6,507 bases of DNA from Ruminococcus flavefaciens (GTDB lineage Bacteria; Bacillota_A; Clostridia; Oscillospirales; Ruminococcaceae): NCBI GenBank assembly GCA_004556875.1, contig SFFP01000112.1:1-6507 (forward strand), in the 5' to 3' direction. Below, in pieces: positions 1 to 5,148 of the stretch. The position numbers and the translations under genes were made by a program. How positions within the stretch are numbered: the first letter of the stretch is position 1; every line of letters starts with the position of its first letter. Below the pieces are notes generated by a model. The model saw nothing but the letters and a program-made list of their open reading frames with translations. It was not told where the DNA came from and did not search any database.

Positions 1-800
1 GGATATCTTTCTTCTATCCTTGAATAATCTTCCCACATAGAACCTAATAATAATCCAGGACCATCATTAAGAAAAATGATTTTTGTATTTAAATTGTGCG
101 AATGGACATAATTTAATATTTCATCAGAACAGTTTTTATAACCACCAGTTCTATCATCTTCTTGTGCTCCGCCTCTGTCGCCATCATATCGAGCAAGTCC
201 GACTGCATAGATTGTATTTTTGTCTTCTGACGAAATTATAAAGTCAAGTGGTCTGCTGGGGTTTGGATAATCCTTCCACACACTTTTTGCTTGTACATCT
301 GCACCAGAGCGTTTTGGACCCCATATACACAAATCAGGAAACTTCGCCTGAATCATATCAAAGAATTTTTCTGTAAGATCATACCCCTTTTTACCCCTAT
401 CCTTATATTCCCATAATACAGCACATAATGCTTCATCAGGGAATGGGCGTGCATCAAATCTTTCTTGAACAATTGGTATTGGACGAAATCCATCACCAAA
501 TTCATCACAGATTTGTTTAGCTTTCGTGCTCTTTTTCAACATCTCAACAGGCGTTTCTGGAGATACATATTTTCTAAAAACACGGCATAATTGCGTTCTC
601 ATCCATTGGTTTGGAGTAGATGCAATATTTGTGAATAATGCACTTGAACTTTCTGAGCTATGAAGCAATCTTGAAAAGGTTTCAAGCACTGGAGCATATA
701 ACCTACAAGCGTCTTCTAATATATCAGGATAGTATTCGCCTGTTGATAAGGTTATATAATTTCTTCTTTCTTCAGGTTTAAAGTCTCTAAAGTTTTTCAT
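1..800 (-). CDS. Putative type II restriction endonuclease, 3' end beyond left edge
   Basis: This reading frame is open from ATG 798-800 leftwards to the window edge, giving 266 codons with no stop, so the C-terminus is missing. The start is supported by GGAG (808-811) 7 nt upstream and by a strong promoter. The C-terminal half looks like a restriction enzyme core: a PLDFII strand (residues 184-189), then IYAVGLARYD (197-206), then GGAQEDDRTGG (210-220), and further on KIIFLNDGPGLLLG (240-253). The acidic residue D186 followed by a beta-strand resembles the PD-(D/E)xK layout, but the usual E-x-K is replaced by L-A-R, so the catalytic assignment is tentative. The N-terminal half (about 20-130) is probably helical and I do not recognise it. 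No signal peptide or membrane segment is seen, so it is probably cytoplasmic. The gene is more AT-rich than the element to its right, which points to separate acquisition. A partner methyltransferase would be expected beyond the left edge. It could instead be another nuclease or an unrelated protein; the function call is moderate to low. Confidence 0.6.
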   Translation of the reverse strand, partial: MKNFRDFKPEERRNYITLSTGEYYPDILEDACRLYAPVLETFSRLLHSSESSSALFTNIASTPNQWMRTQLCRVFRKYVSPETPVEMLKKSTKAKQICDEFGDGFRPIPIVQERFDARPFPDEALCAVLWEYKDRGKKGYDLTEKFFDMIQAKFPDLCIWGPKRSGADVQAKSVWKDYPNPSRPLDFIISSEDKNTIYAVGLARYDGDRGGAQEDDRTGGYKNCSDEILNYVHSHNLNTKIIFLNDGPGLLLGSMWEDYSRIEERY

Positions 801-807
801 ATTATCA

Positions 808-811
808 CTCC
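808..811 (-). promoter_or_regulatory. Ribosome binding site of the restriction-like gene
   Basis: GGAG on the minus strand lies 7 nt before ATG 798-800. It supports this start, and no other start codon is similarly placed. Confidence 0.7.
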
Positions 812-838
812 AAACTATGAATATTATTTTTCAATATA

Positions 839-867
839 ATTATAGCACATTTCGTAAGAAAAAGCAA
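839..867 (-). promoter_or_regulatory. Extended -10 promoter for the restriction-like gene
   Basis: On the minus strand a TTGCTT -35 box (862-867) is followed by a 17-bp spacer and a perfect TATAAT -10 box (839-844) preceded by TGC, an extended -10. It would start transcription near 832, about 30 nt ahead of the start codon. The gene therefore has its own vegetative promoter and does not depend on read-through from the zinc-finger gene upstream. Confidence 0.75.
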
Positions 868-895
868 CCACAATTCCCTGTTTTTCGCTGTTTCC

Positions 896-922
896 AACTT
901 TGACCCCACCGGATTCAAAGTT
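896..922. repeat. Inverted repeat at the end of the zinc-finger gene
   Basis: AACTTTGA (896-903) and TCAAAGTT (915-922) form a perfect 8-bp inverted repeat around an 11-nt loop that is G-rich on the minus strand. It touches the stop codon of the minus-strand gene at 922-924. There is no T-run after it in either direction, so it is not a standard intrinsic terminator. It may be an mRNA 3' end structure or part of an element boundary, since TTGACC (900-905), half of the repeat unit seen at the integrase end, lies within it. Confidence 0.5.
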
Positions 923-1941
923 CACCCCTTCCTACCAAACCTCTCAACCAACTCATCAGCCAACGCCTTCATCTCTGCCTTATACTTAGCACCTAGGTCT
1001 TCAAGCTCCTTAGTCGGCAGTCCATTGCGTATCAGGCGTTTTTTGAGCTTATCCATATCGTCCATACGCTCCTGCTTCGCCTGCATAAACTCGTCGAACT
1101 CGGCAGGGTGATATTTCTCGACACCTGCTTCAACGAGAATCTTCTTATATCTGCGGACAAAGGCATCATAATCACGCTTCACGGCGGAGTACGCCTTGGT
1201 GTTTTCCTTGTATATGGCTTTCTTCTGCTGTTTATGAGCTTCGATACACTCGGCAGCGTGACAGCAGACCTCGCTTTCCGTTCCGAGGAACAGCTTATGG
1301 CAGAATCCGCACTCACAGATCGTCCACTTGTTTTTGTGAACGAGTTGCCCGATCTCTGCAAGGATAGTCAGCAGGCAGTTATCGCTTTCACGGAACACGT
1401 TGAACGTGTAATCATCGGCAGCAATAACCGTTCTTCGGGACTGTACCATGAAATGCTCCATATTAGCCTTGCAGTTGAAATACGCATCACTGCACATCAG
1501 AGTGAACTGCGTATCCATATACTCCATGAGCTTTTGGGCAACTTCGTCCTGTATCTTTCTTCTGTTGAGCTTGGCGATAACAACGTCATTCGGTTTCAGC
1601 AGGACGTACCTCTCCTTGTCATAGAACTCAATAACAGAGCAGACATAGCCACGGAAAAAGATATTCTCCCCATACTCAGCCATAAATCTTGCTATCATAT
1701 CATCGGTGCTGACATCAATGCTCCTGTCAATACGCAGGGCGCTGTTGAGCCTGTCACGAAACGCATCATAAGGCTCGGTATGCTCGCAGAAAACCTTATG
1801 CTGATTCATCAGCTCGTCTAAGGTGTACGTCCTTGTATTTAGGACTGCACCGTGAACACTTTCATCGGTATCATCAACAGACTGTGCGATATTTATCGTG
1901 CGGTCTGTTTCGTTTATACGGTAAATTGTGGTAGTTCCCAT
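922..1941 (-). CDS. Treble-clef zinc-finger protein of unknown function (possibly DUF6076-like)
   Basis: The 339-residue protein starts at ATG 1939-1941, with GAGG 7 nt upstream and a perfect consensus promoter behind it. No function is recognised. The clearest element is a cysteine cluster at residues 209-232: C209-x-C211-x2-C214, then HKLF, then C226-C227-x4-C232. Cys-x2-Cys, an aromatic three to five residues later, and a second Cys pair is the pattern of small treble-clef fingers such as the CGNR type. The N-terminal 200 residues are mixed acidic and polar and hold FFRGYVCSVIEFYD (95-108), likely core strands. The C-terminal 100 residues are very rich in Lys, Glu and Arg and probably form long helices or a coiled coil. 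I recall similar proteins (DUF6076) in Clostridia mobile elements, but this needs a profile search. It is divergent from the primase-relaxase operon, which suits either a regulator or accessory cargo. No membrane segment or signal peptide is seen. Confidence 0.85.
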   Translation of the reverse strand: MGTTTIYRINETDRTINIAQSVDDTDESVHGAVLNTRTYTLDELMNQHKVFCEHTEPYDAFRDRLNSALRIDRSIDVSTDDMIARFMAEYGENIFFRGYVCSVIEFYDKERYVLLKPNDVVIAKLNRRKIQDEVAQKLMEYMDTQFTLMCSDAYFNCKANMEHFMVQSRRTVIAADDYTFNVFRESDNCLLTILAEIGQLVHKNKWTICECGFCHKLFLGTESEVCCHAAECIEAHKQQKKAIYKENTKAYSAVKRDYDAFVRRYKKILVEAGVEKYHPAEFDEFMQAKQERMDDMDKLKKRLIRNGLPTKELEDLGAKYKAEMKALADELVERFGRKG

Positions 1942-1971
1942 ACGCTATCCTCGCTTTCGGTATCTTTTTCC

Positions 1972-2000
1972 ATTATAGCACATCACACGCAATATGTCAA
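1972..2000 (-). promoter_or_regulatory. Perfect consensus sigma-A promoter for the zinc-finger gene
   Basis: On the minus strand TTGACA (1995-2000), a 17-bp spacer and TATAAT (1972-1977) match the consensus at all 12 positions. TGC just before the -10 makes it an extended -10 as well. The start point would be near 1965, giving a leader of about 24 nt. A promoter this strong usually needs a repressor, and palindromes lie directly upstream of the -35 box. Confidence 0.85.
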
Positions 2001-2001
2001 T

Positions 2002-2083
2002 TATAATGCGTATTATAGCGTGATAAACAGCGTGTTTGAAAAATCTTTGCGTATTGTTTTGCGTAAATACGCAACGCACGCAC
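2002..2083. promoter_or_regulatory. GCGT-rich palindrome cluster, probable operator or iteron-like region
   Basis: This stretch lies between the divergent genes and holds repeated GCGT or ACGC cores. The clearest sites are TATAAT-GCGT-ATTATA (2002-2017), TTGCGTA (2047-2053), and the 16-bp palindrome TTGCGTA-AA-TACGCAA (2059-2074). Two single GCGTG copies lie at 2018-2022 and 2030-2034, and ACGC copies at 2074-2077 and 2078-2081. The two TTGCGTA copies are 12 bp apart, close to one helical turn, which suits cooperative protein binding. It could be an operator for the divergent promoters or an iteron-like replication site for the DUF3987 protein. Which protein binds is unknown. Confidence 0.55.
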
Positions 2084-2173
2084 AAGCCCAATAAAATAAA
2101 TGTTACAATATTCATGTCATCAGGAGAAAAACATCAGCCGTTACACCACCCCAAACACCCCCATTTCTCATTG
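2084..2173. other. Intergenic stretch without a recognised gene
   Basis: This part of the 402-bp gap holds an AT-rich section and then a C-rich section (about 2145-2162) on the plus strand. An AGGAG at 2122-2126 resembles a ribosome binding site but has no usable start codon after it. TACAAT at 2105-2110 resembles a -10 box without a convincing -35. I see no convincing gene here. Confidence 0.5.
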
Positions 2174-2212
2174 TTATTCCGCACAAATTTCACCCACCGA
2201 TTTGTGCAATAA
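2174..2212 (+). promoter_or_regulatory. Long hairpin upstream of the DUF3987 gene
   Basis: GCACAAAT (2181-2188) and ATTTGTGC (2200-2207) pair perfectly around an 11-nt C-rich loop. The stem extends by TTATT (2174-2178) with AATAA (2208-2212) if two C residues bulge. This gives up to 13 paired bases. A T-rich tract (2218-2227) follows a few bases later. It may be a DNA structure such as an origin or nick region, an operator, or an RNA hairpin if transcription begins upstream. Confidence 0.55.
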
Positions 2213-2230
2213 TACGATTTATTTTTTAAT
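2202..2230 (+). promoter_or_regulatory. Possible weak promoter for the DUF3987-relaxase operon
   Basis: TTGTGC (2202-2207), a 17-bp spacer and TTTAAT (2225-2230) form the best plus-strand promoter candidate found before the operon. The -10 is 5 of 6 but the -35 only 3 of 6. It would start transcription near 2237 and place both downstream hairpins in the leader. The -35 box overlaps the right arm of the hairpin at 2200-2207, so a protein bound there could block it. Low confidence. Confidence 0.3.
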
Positions 2231-2250
2231 CAAGACATATTTTGTTATTT

Positions 2251-2275
2251 GTTGTACGTTTGCGTGCAACTTTTT
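2251..2275 (+). terminator. Terminator-like hairpin in the leader of the DUF3987 gene
   Basis: GTTGTACG (2251-2258) pairs with CGTGCAAC (2263-2270), with one wobble pair, around the loop TTTG, and is followed at once by five T residues (2271-2275). This is the form of an intrinsic terminator, yet it lies about 70 nt before the gene with no gene ending upstream on this strand. It is best read as an attenuator in the leader or the end of a short untranslated RNA. Confidence 0.5.
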
Positions 2276-2295
2276 GAGCTTTTGGCGCTGTTTAT

Positions 2296-2324
2296 AGAGG
2301 GGTATTCTCCTCTGAAATTTTTTT
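2296..2324 (+). terminator. Second hairpin plus T-tract just before the DUF3987 ribosome binding site
   Basis: AGAGGGG (2296-2302) pairs with CTCCTCT (2307-2313), with one wobble pair, around the loop TATT. Four bases later comes a run of seven T residues (2318-2324). It could be a second attenuator or a structure that controls access to the ribosome binding site at 2326-2331. The gap before the T-run makes termination less certain than for the hairpin at 2251. Confidence 0.4.
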
Positions 2325-2325
2325 G

Positions 2326-2346
2326 AAAGGACGATGATAATCGTTG
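2326..2346 (+). promoter_or_regulatory. Ribosome binding site and TTG start of the DUF3987 gene
   Basis: AAAGGA (2326-2331) precedes TTG 2344-2346 by 12 nt, longer than the usual 5-9. The spacer (2332-2343) is itself the small inverted repeat CGAT-GATA-ATCG. An in-frame TAA at 2338-2340 rules out any earlier start, and the nearest ATG codons (2334, 2351) are in another frame, so TTG is the best start. Confidence 0.6.
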
Positions 2347-3813
2347 AACAATGAAAACCAGTGGGCAAAACCCACACCGCTCCGTCAAGGCGGAACAAAT
2401 CTCCTGCCGTTTCCTGTGAACGCACTTCCGCCAATATTACGGGAAATGGCTTCTGCGATAGCAACAACAACTTCAACCGACCCTGCAATGGCAGGCACGG
2501 CAATACTTTCGGCGGTGAGTTATTGCTTTTCGGGAGTGTACCGAATGTCGGCAAAGCGTGACCACACCGAACCGTTGGTGCTTGATGCGCTGACCGTGGC
2601 AGAGCCAAGCTTCAAGAAATCACCTGTTATCTCAATGGTGAAGCGACCGTACATACAGTTCGCTCACGAATGGAACGAGAACAACAAGCAGGACATCTTC
2701 ACTTCTCAGGCGGAACGCAAGCTGTTGCAAAGCAAGCTGGAAGCTCTTGAAAAGAATAAAGATGTGACTGCCGAGGAGATCGCCAAGCTCCAGACCGAGA
2801 TCAGCAATATTCCGCCCAGCAACTTCCGCAGGATAGCAGTGGACGATGTAACTCCCGAATCCCTTGTAAATCAGCTCGAAGAAAACGGCACTCTGCTGAT
2901 GATCTCGGACGAAGCCGGAATGCTCGGTAATTTCAGCGGACGGTACAGCAACAATATCCCGAACCTCGACTTGCTTCTTAAATCGTGGAACGGTGAAACG
3001 TACATAAGCGACAGAGCTACAAGGGCAAGCATTGTTCTGAAAAAGCCGTATATGAGCATTTGCCTTGCCTGTCAGCCTTATGTGTTCGACAGTATGATAA
3101 ACAACACGGCTTTTCGTGGCAGCGGTCTTATTGCAAGGTTTGTTTATTGTTTTCCCGTAAGCAATATCGGCTCACGGCGGTATGATACTCAGCCAGTCCC
3201 CGAAGAAGTGGCTGAAAACTACAAGAAACTTGTGTACAAGCTGCTGAATGATAAGTTCACCTATCACGATGAGAAAGAATTGTATCTCCACTTTGACGGT
3301 CACGCATATCAGGAGTTCGTAGACTATTACAACAATCATATCGAGCCGAGACTTCTTACGGATATGGCTTTCTGCAAGGACTGGGGTGGAAAGTATCATG
3401 GTTTGATACTCCGCTTGTGCGGTATCATTCACTGTATCAAGTGTGCGCTGAATGATGCTAACCCTGTGGAATGCCGAGTTACGCTAGAAACATTCTGCAA
3501 CGCTATCGAGATAGGCGAATACTTCCGTGAACAGGCGATATATGCATACAGTCTCGGTGATGTTGACCTCGGCACGATAAAAGCTGAGAGAGTGCTGAAC
3601 AAGATACGCTCCAAGCATATCACGAGCATCAGGCAGAATGACCTGTACAAGCTGTGCAGATGCACACTGTTCAAAAATACCGCCGACTTTGCAGAAACAA
3701 TGGAGATGCTGGAGGAATACGGCTATCTCCGACGTGAAACTATTCCGGCAGCAAACGGCTGTAACCGTTCGGGAGTAATGGTCTATATCAATCCCCACAT
3801 CCGTACACAATAA
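2344..3813 (+). CDS. DUF3987-family primase/helicase-like protein
   Basis: The 489-residue protein belongs to a family common on mobilizable elements and prophages and often annotated as primase/helicase-related. Family signs are FPVNALPPILREMASAIA near residue 23, a block of small residues (43-65), and RFVYCFP (265-271). A P-loop-like site at 86-94 reads AEPSFKKSP, keeping Lys-Ser but lacking the glycines of a true Walker A. A Walker B-like LLMISDEAG follows at 184-192, with D189 and E190. R264 in GLIARF could act as an arginine finger. A Glu/Lys-rich segment (121-153) is probably coiled coil, and residues 415-489 resemble a winged-helix end. It probably acts in the cytoplasm on element DNA during replication or maintenance; this is inferred from the family and from its place 26 bp ahead of the relaxase gene. 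ATPase activity is doubtful given the altered P-loop. I see no separate primase catalytic domain. Confidence 0.85.
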   Translation: MNNENQWAKPTPLRQGGTNLLPFPVNALPPILREMASAIATTTSTDPAMAGTAILSAVSYCFSGVYRMSAKRDHTEPLVLDALTVAEPSFKKSPVISMVKRPYIQFAHEWNENNKQDIFTSQAERKLLQSKLEALEKNKDVTAEEIAKLQTEISNIPPSNFRRIAVDDVTPESLVNQLEENGTLLMISDEAGMLGNFSGRYSNNIPNLDLLLKSWNGETYISDRATRASIVLKKPYMSICLACQPYVFDSMINNTAFRGSGLIARFVYCFPVSNIGSRRYDTQPVPEEVAENYKKLVYKLLNDKFTYHDEKELYLHFDGHAYQEFVDYYNNHIEPRLLTDMAFCKDWGGKYHGLILRLCGIIHCIKCALNDANPVECRVTLETFCNAIEIGEYFREQAIYAYSLGDVDLGTIKAERVLNKIRSKHITSIRQNDLYKLCRCTLFKNTADFAETMEMLEEYGYLRRETIPAANGCNRSGVMVYINPHIRTQ

Positions 3814-3828
3814 ACATTTTAGACATTA

Positions 3829-3842
3829 TAGGAGCTATTGTG
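3829..3842 (+). promoter_or_regulatory. Ribosome binding site and GTG start of the relaxase gene
   Basis: ATAGGAG (3829-3834 for the AGGAG core region) lies 5 nt before GTG 3840-3842. An in-frame ATG at 3849-3851 is 14 nt from the site, so GTG is preferred. The choice changes only three residues and no motif. Confidence 0.6.
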
Positions 3843-5039
3843 CTTAAAATGCTTAAAGTTCACAACTATAAAAATAAAGGCAGCCTTTCACATAACAACA
3901 GAGAGTTCTCTGCCAAGAATATCGACAGCTCCAGAACACCGAACAATGTTGTGTTCGTTCAGCAGGCTCTGAGTGACGCTTATCACCAGCTTTTTGATGA
4001 AGCAGTCGAGAAATACAATGCCCGTCAGAAAAGGAATGACAGGAAGATACACAACTACTTCGAGCACCTGTTCAACCGCCTGCCAAGCAAGAGTGTTATC
4101 ACAGGTGCAAACAAGCAAAAGAGCTTCTACGAGCATCTTGTTTACATAGGAACAAGAAAAGACACAGGTGTCGGCACTCCCGATGCTGAGATCACAACGG
4201 AGTGTCTGTGTGAATATATGGAGGGATTTCAGGCGAGAAATCCGAACCTTTATGTGTTCAATGCTGTGCTGCATCTTGATGAATCCACACCGCACCTGCA
4301 CATCAACTATATCCCTGTAGGTCACTTCGCCCATGGACTTGAAGTCCGCAATGCCAAGAACAAGGCTTTGGATGAAATGGGCTTCGGGAATGATGCAAAA
4401 TCGAATGACATTTGGAGGAGAAGCGAGTGGGATATATTAAAGAATATCTGCAACGCTCACGATATCGAGATCAGCGAGCCGAAGAAGTCCAGAGGGTACA
4501 GCTACACAGTCGAGGAGTACGGCGAGCATCAGGACAAGATAAATGCTCTCAATGCTGAGATCGAAAGGCTCACTGCGGAGCGTGACGAAGCTGTTGCGGA
4601 GTTTGAAAAGGTGTCCAGGAAAAAGGTGAAGCTGACTGAGATAGACAGCGTGGAGACCGGCAAGACCGTGTTCGGCGGTAAGGTGACTGTTTCTCAGGAG
4701 GATTGGGACAACGTGTCCGACCTTGCAAAGAAAGAAGTCGCATCTCAGAAGCAGACTAAGAAGCTCCGCAAGGAACGTGATGAAGCTGTTCAGGAGTGCG
4801 ACAAGCTGAAAACGCAGTTGGCAGCAGTCTCCTCGGAGCTTTCTGAGTACAAGAAAAAGGAAGAAAACAAGCGTTATTTCTCCCGTGAAAAGCAGAACGC
4901 CGAAGCTCAGCGTATCAAGCGTGAAGACCAGCTCTCCCGTGACTTACAGAAAGCGAGGGCGTTCATTTCCGCTTGTGGGCTGACGGAGGATTTTGCCCGG
5001 TATAAGTTCAACAAAACAAGAAATGCAGAGTTAGAATAA
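3840..5039 (+). CDS. MobV-family relaxase (plasmid mobilization/recombination protein)
   Basis: The 399-residue protein would cut one strand at the element's oriT, stay bound to the 5' end, and lead it into a conjugation channel supplied by a helper. Motif I of the Mob/Pre family is present: H18-N-x-R21 followed by NID (27-29), RT (32-33) and N35; His in this motif is the likely nucleophile, as in MobM of pMV158. The metal-binding motif III reads HLDESTPHLHINYIP (145-159), with H145, H152 and H154 as probable ligands. The relaxase domain ends near 215. The rest (about 225-260 and 298-375) is highly charged and probably coiled coil, with a near repeat of ERDEAV at 248-253 and 312-317. This is a usual length for the family, and it appears intact. 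It follows the DUF3987 gene by 26 bp and is probably cotranscribed with it. No secretion or coupling gene is in view, so it fits a mobilizable rather than a self-transmissible element. Confidence 0.92.
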   Translation: MLKMLKVHNYKNKGSLSHNNREFSAKNIDSSRTPNNVVFVQQALSDAYHQLFDEAVEKYNARQKRNDRKIHNYFEHLFNRLPSKSVITGANKQKSFYEHLVYIGTRKDTGVGTPDAEITTECLCEYMEGFQARNPNLYVFNAVLHLDESTPHLHINYIPVGHFAHGLEVRNAKNKALDEMGFGNDAKSNDIWRRSEWDILKNICNAHDIEISEPKKSRGYSYTVEEYGEHQDKINALNAEIERLTAERDEAVAEFEKVSRKKVKLTEIDSVETGKTVFGGKVTVSQEDWDNVSDLAKKEVASQKQTKKLRKERDEAVQECDKLKTQLAAVSSELSEYKKKEENKRYFSREKQNAEAQRIKREDQLSRDLQKARAFISACGLTEDFARYKFNKTRNAELE

Positions 5040-5050
5040 AAGACGAAAAG

Positions 5051-5126
5051 CTATGGCATATCCCGAAAGGCGCTTGACAAAGAGAGAATAGTGCGCTACA
5101 ATGCTAACATCAGAGATATGCCATAG
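5051..5126. repeat. 12-bp inverted repeat flanking the integrase promoter
   Basis: CTATGGCATATC (5051-5062) and GATATGCCATAG (5115-5126) are exact inverse copies 52 bp apart. The left arm begins 12 bp after the relaxase stop, and the right arm lies in the integrase leader. The integrase promoter sits between them. It could be a two-site operator, or in a read-through transcript from the relaxase gene it could fold into a long stem that affects integrase expression. Confidence 0.7.
5074..5102 (+). promoter_or_regulatory. Strong promoter of the integrase gene
   Basis: TTGACA (5074-5079), a 17-bp spacer and TACAAT (5097-5102) match the sigma-A consensus at 11 of 12 positions. Transcription would start near 5109, giving a leader of about 40 nt before TTG 5149. 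The integrase is therefore expressed apart from the operon upstream. Confidence 0.8.
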
Positions 5127-5135
5127 TGTAAATTT

Positions 5136-5141
5136 GGAGGG
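5136..5141 (+). promoter_or_regulatory. Ribosome binding site that sets the integrase start
   Basis: GGAGGG lies 7 nt before TTG 5149-5151. It decides for this TTG over the in-frame ATG at 5101, which overlaps the -10 box and has no ribosome binding site. Confidence 0.8.
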
Positions 5142-5148
5142 ATTTACA

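Noticed and set aside
1108..1821. 237-codon plus-strand open frame
   Set aside because: It lies wholly antisense within the zinc-finger gene, has no ribosome binding site or recognisable domain, and its hydrophobic look is explained by the complement of the real gene.
1852..2094. 80-codon plus-strand open frame over the divergent promoter
   Set aside because: It starts antisense inside the zinc-finger gene and crosses the promoter and palindromes, with no start signals.
2145..2162. G-quadruplex on the minus strand
   Set aside because: Only two runs of four or more G are present, and the others are GG, so a stable four-tract structure is not supported.
2100..2297. 65-codon plus-strand open frame in the intergenic region
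   Set aside because: No ribosome binding site precedes its ATG, its composition is not protein-like, and it runs across three hairpins better explained as regulatory sequence.
2334..2354. Six-codon leader frame (MIIVEQ) overlapping the TTG start
   Set aside because: Its ATG is only 2 nt from the AAAGGA site and no regulatory codon pattern is evident.
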